From the NCBI RefSeq assembly GCF_036669915.1, contig NC_089316.1:14769605-14833604 (forward strand): DNA of 64,000 nucleotides, in the 5' to 3' direction. The notes beneath the pieces are model-generated. The model saw nothing but the letters and a program-made list of their open reading frames with translations. It did not search any database and was not told the origin of the DNA. Position numbers and translations under genes: made by a program. Below, in pieces: positions 1-14,300 of this stretch (the first letter of the stretch is position 1; each line of letters starts with the position of its first letter). This stretch comes from Pocillopora verrucosa. Lineage: Eukaryota > Cnidaria > Anthozoa > Scleractinia > Pocilloporidae.

Positions 1-12
1 GGTTTATTTTAG

Positions 13-2289
13 GAGAGTATTGTGTTGCAGATCCAGCCAGTGAAAGTGCAGCATCTGGTATTGAGAATCTGGCTGATGCTGTTACTCATGCTAGATTTGT
101 AGGTACAGACCCTAGCAGTGATGAAGTAGTACTCATGAAGATTCTTCAGGTAAGATAATTTTGCTTTGATGAAGAATCTATTCAGATTTCGGATTATAGT
201 ATTGTCCTTTTGTGATGACTTTTTGGCTACAGTGATTATGATGTGACTGGTGGTCTGGGTGATACAGTGCACCTTCAGGGTCTAATTCCTTTTCCAGTTT
301 TTCTCTTACCATTTATTAAAAATGGTCTAATTAGCTATTTTAACAGGTTGAGGCCCAAAACCTTCAGGTAAAACTGAACATCTACTTCCCTGTGGCCTTA
401 GTTATTGTAGAGTCTCTGGATATGAACTGAATATACCTCTTAAACAGAAGGCAAAATGTGCCGAATTGAAATCCAGGACCGAAAGTCAGGGAGCCTGTTA
501 TTTTCATGATGTATTTTTCATGATAAATTTAAGTTTACTCAAACATAAAGAAAAAACCCTCACAGTGTATTTTAAAAATCAATCAATATTCTACTACAAA
601 AGTATTATAAATGATGTTTGTTAGGTGCTCAGGACACTGCTGCTAACACCTGTTGGTGCACACATGACAAATGAGTCAGTCTGTGAGATCATGCAGTCCT
701 GCTTCAGGATTTGTTTTGAAACAAGACTCAGTGGTAAGTAAGAAAATTTGGTTTAATCAACTGAGTTGATAATGTCAATTGGCCACTGCAAAGAGTTTCT
801 AGGCTAAAATTTCTGATGAAGGGCTAGAGTTTGAAACTCTAGCTTAGAAACTCTAAGGGTGGCTGATTTATATTATCAACCCAGTTGATGAAACCAAATA
901 ACATCTTGTTACACCTCCTACTGAAGCAGTACCACAGTATCTTTACAAACACACCCCCTTTAGTTATTGGTAAGTACTTTACAATAAGTATGCTTGTAAA
1001 GAAATATGCTTGGTCTACCCATTAAGATTGTGAACTTATGGTCTTTACCACATATGCTTTAAATCTGGTGTAAGGATTGGAAAATCCTTTTGTTTGTATT
1101 TAAACTCATTTTTTAAATAAGCTCCACTCTCTATGGAATAGTAAACATACATACATACATGGTACATACTGGTCAACTATCTAAATATATGTAGCTTCCA
1201 GTGAGAAACACTCAAAAGCTGGTTTTCAGGTATTATGAATGATAAATTTGCTTTAAAAAATATAGTATAGATAAGGTTAATAACTTGAATATAAACAAAA
1301 CATGTAAAATCAAGTTTATGCACTTAATTTTAACCAAAATTAATACAGGTGTATTTGTTTTTCATTATTAAGAACTGCTTCGACGTTCTGCTGAACAGAC
1401 CTTGATGGACATGGTACAGCTTCTATTTTCAAGGTAAGCTTGTATCCTGAATTGTGCCTTTATTTTTCCTTGTTACTGTGCCAGTATACTCTCAAGATCC
1501 AATTTACTGAGGAAGTCAAAATGTTTGACCCTGTTGAAGTTTAATTAAATACAGTCAAAGGTATTCATGGGGACAGCAGAAAGTGTCATTTTCACCTCCT
1601 TGATTATGATCTCAAACAGATATGATTGGTTAAAGCATGCTAGAAGTTGTGGGGCATTATAAGCATTATATTGATATCCATGATTTCAGTGATATTGTAA
1701 GGAGAAATTAGATGCTACATGTCTCTTTCAGGGGTTACATTCTCAAGGCGGGAAAATTTTAATATTATTACTTACTACAAAGGAGAGATGTAAACCATTG
1801 AAACTAACATCAGCATACATATGATTTAGCTCACATTTCTTTGATTTTGAATTCCTTAGACTCCCTCAATTTAAAGAAGAGCTAAAGTCAGGGATGATCC
1901 CTAATATAAGAAAGGTGAGCCCAAGTCAATTTGACACATTGATTTTAAATTAGTTGTTTAGGTAAAGTTTAAAATTTTTCGCCAAAGAAAAAAAGAATTG
2001 TGGTAGATATTTCTAGGTGATATAAATATTCACCTTTGCACCAACAATGAGATGAATAACTGTTACTAAATAAAAGCAGCAGGCCTGCTTTATCAAACTG
2101 ATGCTTGCCCATAGTGACTATTTTGTTTTATACAATTCGCAAAGCTTACAGTTTTAATAGCATAGTGAGAGAGGGCATTTGACTCATCTTTTACTGGTTG
2201 AGAAAAGTAAGTTTTTTGACATGATGTAAATAAATTTCTGAACTAGAAATGAATTTTGAATTAGTCACCCATCCATTTCTATCTATTTA

Positions 2290-2320
<31 letters not shown>

Positions 2321-5300
2321 TTTAATTTATAGCTATTGTTTTAATAGGTGTTCAAAAGAGCTGGAGCCATCGCAACTGGAAAAAGGAAGAAGCATATGTC
2401 TCCTAAACCAAGACGAGGTCACTTTGAAGAGATGCCCCTTGCAACAACAATAACAACAGTAGCTACAACAACAATCACAACCCCCTCTGATCCACTGAAA
2501 GAGGATATCAAACCTGAAAATGTCTCTGAAACCGATCCAACTCTGCAAGAAAATTTCTTGCAAGAATCTTCTGAAATATCAGATTGTGTACCAGGACAAC
2601 CTGTGTCTGATGGAGACACAGGCAAGCCTGCTGGAGATTGCACCAACATCACTGAACCTCTCAATGAAGAAGGGCCATCTATAGCATCACAGCTAATGAG
2701 CAGTGAAGTAGAAGGGGATGGTCTGAGCATGGAAGGAATTGTTATGTCTGAAGATGAGCGAGAGGTTGCATGTGAAAAGTCAGCAGAAGAGGTAAATGTG
2801 GTGGCCCTTTTTACATACAAACTGTAGCGATAGGCACAGGGCCATTTATATTCAAGAGATAAACTGATTGCAGAAATCCATGTACAATTACAAATCACAA
2901 ACTTCTTTTAAGAAGAAAGGATCAATATGATTAACAACGATTATTTGGTCTAGTATTTAAAAAGCATCCAGTCACTCAATGTGTAATACTGTTATCATGT
3001 AAAATTCAACTTGGCTTATCACAGTTGTGATGCACAATGAAGACCATTTAAGAACACTATAAATAAATATTTCAATTGATCTGAATGCTAATTATGAGGG
3101 AATCAAACTTTACTTGCATGACTGTCCAGAACTACTGGAGAAACAAGATTGCCATTGTTTATGAAAAGGCTAATATGATTCAGAAATAAAAACTACATGA
3201 GTGCAAATATAATTCTACTGTTGCAAGATCAGATTGAAATGTTAGTTGAAATTAATCAAAGTTAACAGGAATCCAATGCCAAAATTTACACAAACCTTGC
3301 TTTACTGGTGCCATCATGAATTAGGAAGACAGTTATTACATGTCTCAAGTTTAATGTCTTTGACACCTTGGGAGTTATTTTAAAAATTAATGAGTAGTCA
3401 TTCTTCTGGCAACATTTTACAGTTATGATGATAATATAATTATGTTCATATTAATGTGTAAACTAGGTTGGCGCGGACATTGTTGCTAGCTCCCTCATAA
3501 CAGAGGATGATGATCAAGTGAAAGAAATAATGGGAAGTACTGCATCATTAGAAACAGTTGAGTCAGAGGACTTGTCAGAAGTAGCAGAGGGAAGCCAAAC
3601 AGAAGCAATGCTGCAACAAGATGACTATGTTAACCCTCGTGGAGTGCGTTTTACCCCACAAGAACCTGTTAAAGAGGGTATGTAGTGACAGACCATGGTT
3701 AAAAATGTATTCTGATTTGGGGTTTGCTTTCATGAAACTCAACAATGGGTGACTTCAACAATGAGGTGGACATCTTGAATGGCAAGGTATTGGTGAGGGC
3801 AACCAAGAGAAAACTACTTGTAAAACAAAGGCGGCATAGTTTTGGAGTAATATTTATTTTTTTAAGCCTCATTTGAACATTACAGACTGATTTTTTTTGT
3901 GCTGTGAGAGAATTCTGTTATATTAATCTGTTGTACATATATATTTTTGGCAGTCTCATTACCTGTCATATACTGACTTCAGTATTTCATGGCAGGTGCC
4001 GGTCCTTTGGTTCCCTATGGTTTGCCTTGCATTCGAGAACTATTCAGATTTCTTATTTCTCTCATTAATCCCCATGACAGGTAGGTTTGAAATGTGAAAA
4101 AATAAGCTGTGATTAACAGGATGGAATGTCGTGAAAATCCAGTCAATAAATATTACTCAGTTGAACATTACACACTGATGTGATGTTGTAATGTCTTAAT
4201 TTTTTATAATTATTAATGCCGTTTTTAAGGGTAAAGGTGACTAGGATTTTAGAATATTAGAAAAATTGTGTCTTTCTCTTTCATGTATTGTAAAACCCAG
4301 CTGAAATTTTTCATTAGATACCTGAGGAAAAGAGGTCAAATGATACATGTTAAATGTGATTATGATTATAATCATATGACAATTTTTATTCTTCTTTGCC
4401 TTTTTTTGTCTTATTGTCTCAAATTATTAAGTGAACTTGAATTATTTCCTCATTATCAGGCATAATTCTGAAGCCATGATTCACATGGGACTGTCTCTCT
4501 TAACTGTTGCTCTTGAATCTGGTTCCCATCACATTGGAACTTTTCCATCACTGATGAATTTTGTAAAGGATGACATGTGCAAGAATCTCTTCTGGGTATG
4601 TAGGGTTTAAAGTGTCTTTATAATGGTTACTTAGGAGCAGATGGGAACTGTTATTAAAGAAGGAAGTAATGGGCATAATTCTAATAAGCACAACTTAGTG
4701 CTGCATTTATTAAATTAGAAAAAAATGGTTTACTTGATCCAAAAGGCATTTCTCAACTTAATCCATTTTTTTGTCTTTTTGTTTTTCATTTTCTTTCAAT
4801 GTTTCACCTGTTTTTTATGTTCAAGGAATACATATTTTATGAACCAGTCATTCAGAATTTATGATTTTATGTAAATGATGGTTTTCCTATTTTGTTATTG
4901 AGACAAATGGCTCAAAATTTTATATTGATAACTGCCAACTGAAAAACTTTTTTGGAAAAAAAAATTGTTTATCACTTTTCTGGAGATAAAAAGAACTGCT
5001 GATCACTCTTGTTTAACTACTATAATACTTAATAAGTATTATTTCTTTGTTCAATATTTCGTGGATCTTGAAAAATCCAGCAATTCATTTGGTATTTTTT
5101 AATTGTTGAGGTGTTTAACAATTGATGGAAACTTTGATTTTTGGCTGGAAAGGTTAAATGACTATCAGTTTTGTAACAGCTACCTGCTTTATAGATAATA
5201 ATTATTTGCTTTTAGCCAACCATAGAAAAATGGGGGAGTCATATGATAAACCTCTTTAGCTTGTATCTTTTGTTTTTGCCATATAGGTCATGTGACTACT

Positions 5301-8300
5301 CTAAAGAACTCTTTCTCTCAAATTTTTTCCTGTTCGCTTGCCTACATAATTGTCAAAGGACAAGCGGGGATCTCCACAAGCTTAACAGTACTATTTCCCT
5401 TCTGCTGCTTAAAGATGAAAAAATGCCTCTAAGCTAACCAGGAAAAGTGCACATAAAGCACTTTCCACTTGTGTTGTAGTTTCTAATATTGATTATTTCC
5501 CTGTTGCATGGTATTTCTTCAGCTTATCCAGTGTGATGTTCTTGGACTCTTTACCATGGCAATGAGAGTGTGTTTCCTGTTGTTTGAAGGGCTTCGCACT
5601 GAATTGAAATTCCAAATGGAGGTTTGTAATGTGATTAGAAATTTTGAGCCAAGCAATTAGGAAAGAAACAGCAAATGTCTAGCTTGATATTTATTTTCCA
5701 ATCATGTATCCAATGTGGTCCTAATTGTTAGCCTTTATGTGCCCATGAATAATACTTCCTAACCTGATCCATGTGCAGTGAAACAAGAGAATCTTAGGTA
5801 ATTAATGTGTCAATCAATTTGAAGCTTCAGCATCCTCCTTCTATTCAAATTCCCACCTCCTGAGGCCAGAATTGTGTTCAAATGCCCTACTTATGTGCTG
5901 GATTTGATGGCCAATTTTTTTAATAGGCAACATCAGTGACTGTGACTTTTTACTTGTTGACCAAGCTTTAAATGCTAGACCTTGTAGAATTTTTCTTCTA
6001 AGCCTTTTGCTGACAAAAGTGAACTTGATACCTTTAAACACCTAGACATTGATAGATATAACACTGTCTTGTATTCTGCTGGAAAGATATGTAAGGTTCA
6101 AACTCCCCTCCCCCTGGGTACAGACAGCAGTCAATGCACATGGTTTGCCTGGAGGGCAATACCAAATGCAATACCATTGCAACACCTATTCATATAAATA
6201 AATCCATTTCATAAGCCACATCCAAACCTCAGTAGATTTCCCATATACAAAGAAATCAACACCACAAGTCTGATTTGTGACTAAAGCTAGAGGATCTAAC
6301 ATTGATGTTTTTTATCAACATATTCAGATGTTTTTCAAGAAGCTCATGGATATCTTGTCACTAGATCCCCAAAGTGTACCCTATGAGAAAAGAGAACTTA
6401 CCCTTGATGCAGTCAATCAGGTAACATTGAGTTAGTTCTTTTACTTTATGTTTTGATGCAGTTTTGTTAGAAGCATATGCATTCTTTAGGCGTAGTCAGG
6501 TGGACATAGTCAGGTGGACATAGTCAGGTGGACATAGTGCCATCAGCTACCAAGAATCCAAGGTGCTAAAGCAGTGAACTGTACAAATTAATAATATTTT
6601 AAATTTTATACAGGAGTTTCAACCTGGTAGTAAGTCTTCCTTGTAACATAAAAAGAGTTTACCCATTGCAGGAGGGAAATACCCTTGATTAAGATAGTAC
6701 CTATAATTTGATGAAATAGTCACTCTAGTTTGATACAAATTACTCTGATGATTTTAAAAAGGCCGATGAACTTTTTTTTCAGAAGACAAGCTTGAAATCT
6801 TCTTTAACTACGTGTACATTGAATTGTTTTCCTTTTTCCAGTATAGAGGACAGTGGGTCTTGCTGTCCATTCACTGTCTGGCTAAATGTTTTGGTGAGAC
6901 TTACGTGTAAATAAATAATAAATTGAAATTAAATATTTCTTTACAATCACGTATTTTCTGTCTCTAGCTTTTCAGGGTTCCAAATTTAGTCATGGAACTT
7001 TATTTGAACTACGACTGTGATGTGTACAGCACTAATGTATTTGAGGAACTCTGCAAACTTCTCTCCAAGGTATACTTTGCAATTTTAGTTTGTCACAGGT
7101 TTGAAGTGATGACTACTGCAAGAAACACCAACAAAGAAAATTCAACATTTTGATTTTCCGTCATAGTTATCAAAGGTGGAAGCGAAAGAAATGCAATCTA
7201 CTGATTGCTCTGTAGTTTTGTTGATTGTGTAAGCAATTCTTTTCAATTATTAATTGTTACAGTGTACAGGTATGTTAGTCGACTCGTCAACGTAAGAAGA
7301 GGCCGTAAAAAAAGGAAAAGGCATGGGAAGAGTCTCTTTTCTCTGAATATTTTAAGTAGGATGTTCTTTCCAAAACGTGTTTCATTCAAATGCTCTTTTA
7401 TTCTTTTTTAAAAAAGGAAAAACAAAGTATGTAAGTACTTTTGCTCTCCTTTTTCTCTTTTTCTTTTTCTTTCCAAAATGTGTTTTATGCAAATACACTG
7501 TTAGTCTAAAGGAAAACAAAGATTGTGCGTTCGTTTCCTCATTGACTTTGGTATCTATGCAACTTAGTTCTTTTCGTCATTCTTTCTGCAGAACGCCTTT
7601 CCCTCAGCTGGAAGCCTTTATAGTGTACATTTACTTTCTCTTGATGCTCTCCTTGCTGTGGTCCAGAACATTGAGGAACACTGTCACTCTGAGCTTTTAA
7701 ACACAGTAGAAAATTCCACAGATGAAAATAACGCTGATAAATGTCCAAGCAAGACGACAGGTAACAGGATGTTGTAACTTATCTGTGTTGTGTTATATTT
7801 TAGGTGTCGTTCAAAAACTAGACTTGAGCCTCTCACAATATTACAAATAAAAGGAGCCATATTCACTTCAGAGTCTTGTATATCTGCTATTTGAAAAGAA
7901 CACACGGATTATTCTGATAAGATTTCAGCTAAAGATAATACAACCTGGAATTATCTTTTTCCAAGGAATCTATTTACAATACTTTTAACTGATCATTGAT
8001 TGGATGAGCGTTTATGACCAGTGGTTTGTAGAGTGGCTATTGTTAGCTGTTTAGTGCCTAGTATTAGCGTGTGAACTTCACCCGTATTCCAAAGAAGACA
8101 AAATTGGTAGTCACGTCTACACAGTTCCTTTTCAGTTTGTTAGGTGAAAGATAACCTTGACAAATCTACTTTACATGGAATTTTACCCTCTTGCTTTGCT
8201 AGGAGATGACGATTCAGGCATAGATGACAAATGTGATTCCTCCTCACTTATGTCTCCACCGTCGCCACCAACTTCTGGCTTTGCTATGGCCAAAAAAATG

Positions 8301-11300
8301 ACCGTGGGTGTGGCATCACAAGAGCTGAGCACACAAGACAGTGCTGCAAAGAGCTGTGATCAGTCTGGTGATGACAAGTCTTTCAACTCATCTCTCGGTC
8401 TTCTACTCTCTTCCCACCTTCCAGCAGTTGAGACTCTGGCCAAGCTGAGACAGAGAAAGAAGGTAGAATTAAGTCACCAGACAACAAGTGAAGAAGCACT
8501 CCCCTTCATATAATTTAGAAATTCTCGTTACCCGTTTTGTTTGAAAAAGTCTGCGCTCAGTCTTGGATAGTGTTTGTCTGGAGAGTTATTGTTGAATCAC
8601 TTTCAGAGAGATAACTGAGTTTTTTTTTTACATCATGCAACATACTCTGCTTCAAACTAATTGATGTGTTTTTTCTTAGATTCTTCAAGCTGGTACTGAG
8701 CAGTTCAACAACAAGCCTAAGAAAGGAATTGAATTTTTGCAAGAGCAAGGGCTGCTTTCATCTCCTCTTAATCATGAGGAAATGGCCAAATTTTTGCGTG
8801 AAAATCCACGTCTTGACAAGAAAACGATTGGCGATTACCTCGGTGACAAAAAGAACACGCGAGTTTTAGAAGCATTCGTGCGGTAAGTACACTAACTTGC
8901 AAACGACTTGACAATTATTGGTGACAGACGGAAGAACTTCCATTTTAGATAGTATTATTGTATGGTAAAGTAGTCCAAAGGTAAATCCGAACATTCTGAT
9001 TAGCTCTTACATGGTCCGTAGTTTGCCGTACTGACCTTTCTTCCACAGAAACAGGATATCGATGCATAATAAAAAAAGACAACAATTTCAAATGGTTTGC
9101 TATTTCCATATACTCTTTGCATTGACGTAACATTCCTTGTCTAATCTCTCGTCAGGTCTTTCCATTTCCATGATTCAAGAGTGGATGAAGCTCTTCGTTC
9201 TTTCTTAGAAAGTTTTCGTCTTCCGGGTGAAAGTCCTGTCATTGAACACATTATAGAGTTCTTTTCTGAATTGTTCTATGTAAGTTGAAGGTTTTGTTAT
9301 ATATATTACATGGCCAACTACAAATAACGTACTGAACCCCCCTAAAAGTGCCTAGTTCGAAACTCCTACTTTATTTCAAAGTATTAACTTGCAAACGCTC
9401 TCCTTAGAATTGGCTGGGCCCTTTTTTCTCCGTTCACATTGACGTTTTATGGTGGTGTCCTTCATTGGACACGTGAACCTGAAAGGATAAACGCACTCAA
9501 CAATGAATTAGTTTCCATATACTGTAGTGTTAGCCAGACACGTAAAGGAAATCGGAATTTTTTTCATCGCAATTCAGAAACTATTTTTATCACTTTTTGT
9601 AGACGCATTTGTCTCAATAGCAACCAGAATCTGGTGTTTTACCTCCTAACTCGTACAGCCGATCTCCTATAAATCTAAAGTCAGTTAGATATTTGACCGT
9701 GTGATTACTCCACCTAGTGACAGTGGACTGTGTTTACAAACTGCATTGGTTTAGGAAGTCTCCCAATAAATCAATATATCAGTCGTGGTGTACTGATTGA
9801 GTGTGCGGCCTCTTGATAACTTATAGGAAGGTAATCCAGAGCCATATGCCAACAAGGATGCTGTATTTACACTCTGCTATGCTGTTATTATGTTGAATGT
9901 GGACCAGCACAATTCCAACATCAAACAACAGAAACCAATGACATGCGAGGTACACCACTAAACATTAACGAAAATTACTATACCGTAGACTTCCTATGTA
10001 AAATAATAATTGGATGAGAGCATTTAATCGATATACAATAGCGTACGAAGTTTTCCTGATAAATGCAATATCTGTAGCAGATTTTGCATTTATCATGTCG
10101 AGTTCAAAATCTGCCTACTTTCCAAGCCCCCTCGTTTGTGTAGTGTTCTCAAACTTTAAAGTGAATGGTTTTATATTTTGTTACAGAACAACGTTGTATT
10201 TACTGCTTCTGTAGCGACTGTTCTAGTAAAGATTATATGTGATTTATTTCACATAGGAATTTAAGAAAAACTTGAGAAAGACAAATGGCACGGCGGATTT
10301 TAAAGCAAGTATGCTAGAGGAAGTGTATCATGCAATAAGGTAAAGACACTCCACCATACAATAGATTCATGATGAACACGTGGAACACCAGTGTGATGTG
10401 CTACTGTCAATGTCAATCACTAATGAAATAAGAGACAACTGAGTTGGGGCCGTTCAGCAGTAGAGCTGTAAGAAAATGTGTTTAATTACTTTGGAATGTG
10501 GCAAAAGGAGGGTTTATTCTTGTGTATTTTGTTATTTGTGGATATATCGTTGTATGTCTGTGTGTTGGCGTGTATGCATGTATGGTCCGTAGACATCTCT
10601 GCATGTACAGATGAAGGCATCTATGCTTGCATGCGCATGTTCATTTATGAAAGAACAACGCGTGCTAGTTTATCAAAAGAATCATAAAAGCCAGTATTTA
10701 ATTTTTTATTGTAACAAGGAATTTATTCATCCAAGTTGCTCAATGACGCTCCTCGATTCATATGGTGTGGTGGGGGTTGTTAGGTGAGCTTATGTCCGGA
10801 GAGTGCATACTTTTGAGCGCAATAAATCCTAGAATCTCGTGAACATACTTGATTCAAAACAAGACAACTCTAATTTTGTTTTCCCTCCTCTGCCATTTGA
10901 ACAATTACAATACGATCCAAGAAAGGTTTATTTGGTCTATTTCTTAGATGATTCTTTTAAAATAAATCAGGAAATACTGTGGATGACTGCGTTAGCGTTT
11001 TGGGTAATGAATTATTAGCTTTCCTTAGCTCCATAGAATTTATGAGATCAGAGGCTTATATTGTTTCTTCTTCCTATAGAAATGAAGAGATTGTCATGCC
11101 TTCGGAGAGAAGTGGAAAGATAAGAGAGAATTATGATTGGAAGGTTAGAATAAAAACTAGCATGTTTGTTGTATGCTTACAGTCGTTTTTATCAAGACTG
11201 GTTGGTTCCGAATCACAAATTTGTTCCAACAAGAGAAGGATATTGGATAGCCGTGCGTTATATTTAAGGAATAGTGTACTTTACCCTAACACGAGGAGGG

Positions 11301-14300
11301 TTTCATGCAAACCCGAGACGCAGTCGAGGAAATTGAAATGTATAGGGAACAGTACAGAGAACATGGATACTGATGTTAGGAAGGAAAGGGTTGATCATGT
11401 GACCTTGAACTGCAAGCCTGGGCTACACTTTTGAATTATCTATCATAAGCAGGTTTATTTGTGGGCGTTTCTTTCCTTTTTTTTGTGGGAAGGTCTTTGT
11501 TGAAGAGCTATTATTTCTCCTTTTCCACCCTTTGTGTTTTAATTACGCGAAAAGGTTACTACGTTACTTCAGTCATGGAACCTATAAATTCATTTGGTTT
11601 TGTACCAAACGAAATAGATAATCTGTTGACTCATTTTTTGTATGTACATATTTTGTCAAACAGGTTTTGTTGCGTCGCAGCAGTAGTCCTGAAGGGAAGT
11701 ATATTAATGGCTTGGGAAGCAGCTTTGATAAAGACTTGTTCTTAATCATATGGGGTCCCACTGTGGCTGCTTTGTCATATGTTTACGATAACGGACTGGA
11801 AAAGAGTGTTGCACAGAAAGCTATCGTCGGATTTAGGTAAATGTTGGTTAACCATCATCCTATTTACAAAAATTGCCTCCAGCCTCTCTCAGACGCATTT
11901 CAACATACTGCTGTTTAGATAAAGGTGTCAGAAAAACTGCACGCGACAATCTCGAAAAGTAATGTTGGATTCCGTTAATCAATGAACTTTAATGAGTGAA
12001 ATGAATAGATGAAATCGTGACATTCGCAATGCCTCGTCCTTACAGCGATGTTTTCTCAGATTTCCCTGAAATCTTTGGTTAAAAGGAACCGTGACTTGAA
12101 GACTACATACATTACCTTTTGGGGTTGTGGCGCGCACTTATACGCTTTCGTCGACAACCTTTTTCGAAACAGCTGTATAACCCTTTGACCTGTAAGGGTG
12201 ACTAGCATCTAATTTCTCCTTACAATATCACCCCTGAATCAAACATTGAGGTCACAAGAATAAAGGAAATGATCACCAACTAAAGAACCTCTTGATTGTT
12301 GAACAAATTCTCCATATCAGAACCTTAGGAAATGTCTAGGGAGTAGTATGGAGAATATGCACACTGATGATAGGGAGTGAAGGGATGATCAGTCAAGCTG
12401 ATACAGCGTATAATAGGAGTCAGTCTGACTTACAAGCTGAAGGATTAGTATCATGCATTGACCGGCACATTCGTATTAAACTTCCTGTTTGGCTGGACCG
12501 TCAAGGGTTTTTGACTGTTGGTTTTTATGAAGCGTGAAAGACAGAGGAAACTGAGGACCCCCCTGGAGCTAGTACGGGAACCAAACAAATCTGACTGACG
12601 CCGTGGGTCCGTTCCTCGAAAGTCTCGGTACTTACTTCGTGCTACTACTTAACAGCCATACTTATATCTACAGTAGCATCGTGGCAATACTTCTATTAGC
12701 ACATGAACCAAATACTTGACGATTCTAAAACATTTTCAGTGATTGCCTCCTATTTTCTTTCAGAAAATGCGCCCTCATATCAGCTCATTACAGCTTGTCA
12801 GATGTGTTTGATAACCTGGTTATTTCACTGTGTAAATTTACATCACTACTTACCCCACCAGAGGTGCGAAGAAACGTATCTTCTCGTGTGCATTTATCTT
12901 TGGCGACAGAGAGTTTTAATAGAAATACTGTGGTAGAGATGTTCCTATTTTTTCATGTCGTATTATAATCCACTATTGATGCTTTCAGCCCTGGATTATC
13001 GGTGGACTTGATGCGAAGGAAGTCAATATTTTACTTCATTTCTGAAAGGCGTGCTCGAAGGAAAACGTATATAGTTATATTACGACAGCGATGTAGATTT
13101 GATTAGTTTTATAATCTTTCTTAAAGGACAGTTTTCCAAAATTATTTGGTTGATTAAAAGTCTAAATTAAAGTTGATTACTCACACAATGATAGGTTAAC
13201 ATGTCCAGTGAAGTAAATCCATTTGCTGTTTGCTCGTTATGTTAACAGACTGGAGAGAGTCTATCAGTATCTTTTGGTAGAAATCTAAAGTCGCAGCAAT
13301 CAGCAAGAACCTTGTTCGCTTTGGCCCATCGTCATGGGGATATTTTACGAGAAGGCTGGAAGAATATAATGGACTGTATGCTTCAGCTATTCAAAGCCAA
13401 GTTGTTGCCCAAATCTATGGTGGAGGTAACAAATATCACCTTAATAAAGCAGAAGAAATTGTGTTTTTTTTTTCCGGCCACCTTTGTGTTATTTTTGATT
13501 TCGTTGTTGTGAGGCAACAGAACCCTCCAGCGGTGAATGTTGTAACACTTTACTTTACCGATGTTATTTTTAGGCGGAAGACTTTGTTGAAGCCAGCGGG
13601 AGAGTTAGTCTTTTACCAGAAGAACTGCCATATATAAGGTTTGTTACTTGAATGGATGATCAAACGAAATGGAAGTTATCTACTCAACAATATGCAATAA
13701 TTTGGAAACATTTGGAATAAACCATCCTGTCACCAGCACAGAGCAAACTTTATTAAAAACTTTTTTACCGGTGATGTTGTCATTAAGTTGCCCCATGAAT
13801 TGAGATTGGATAGCGTGCACATGTGTATGCGTGCACATGTGTATGCGTGCACATGTGTATGCGTGCACATGTGTATGCGTGAGATTGAGGCAGTGGAAAA
13901 TTGTCCCCAAGTGCAGGAGAAAATTTAACATTTTAGACTGCCTGAGGTTCTTGACTTTTGTTTAACTTGTGTTCTCAGGCCGGAAACATCTCTATTTTCG
14001 TGGTGGTTTGTGAACCCAGAGCCAGCAAGTTATAGAGGTCAGACCACAGAAGACAAAGAAGCACAAAAACAAGCACATACCTGCATCAGAGTAAGTTGAA
14101 ACTGAGCGTGGTGCAAGTCGTGTGTGCGTACGAATGACGGATGAACCAAACCCTCGAAGTACACAAGTGAACATTTTATGAAAAACTTATACTATGAAAA
14201 GAAATGAATTGTTGATCTTCAAGCCGCAGGAAACGGTTGCTCATTAATACCGTACTGTACAAAAGTATTGAAAACAGTTATCGCCAAATATCGCGCTTCT

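Larger units (their letters stand above)
13..1914 (+). other. GBF1: GBF1 exons 1-4: DCB (dimerisation) domain part
   Basis: Four exons encode the end of the N-terminal DCB domain, which mediates dimerisation and binding to the HUS domain. Readable marks are [20 protein letters not shown] (13-149), [20 protein letters not shown] (625-733), [20 protein letters not shown] (1373-1433) and [19 protein letters not shown] (1860-1914). This is the most conserved stretch outside Sec7 and is what identifies the gene. Introns here are 0.4-0.6 kb; intron 2 holds a Penelope-like foldback element at 747-898. Confidence 0.93.
3996..7760 (+). other. GBF1: GBF1 exons 7-12: HUS domain
   Basis: Exons 3996-4080, 4460-4595, 5523-5621, 6328-6420, 6968-7069 and 7592-7760 encode the Homology Upstream of Sec7 domain. 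It starts at [20 protein letters not shown] and includes the HUS-box motif NYDCD in exon 11 ([19 protein letters not shown]), a hallmark of GBF/BIG Arf-GEFs. Exon 12 ([20 protein letters not shown]) follows directly, as in other animals. Intron 9 contains a GAAGCTT-type MITE (5809-6152) and intron 10 a 14-bp tandem repeat. Confidence 0.93.

Noticed and set aside
2419..2898. 159-codon ORF antisense to GBF1 exon 5
   Set aside because: Shadow of the low-complexity Thr/Ser/Glu coding sequence on the other strand.
6841..6900. Extra GBF1 exon (CAGTATAGAGGACAGTGGGT region)
   Set aside because: Exons 10 and 11 join in phase to the expected family sequence without it, and no in-frame continuation fits.
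13813..13880. CRISPR-like array
   Set aside because: Units are contiguous without spacers, and the context is a eukaryotic intron; it is a plain tandem repeat.
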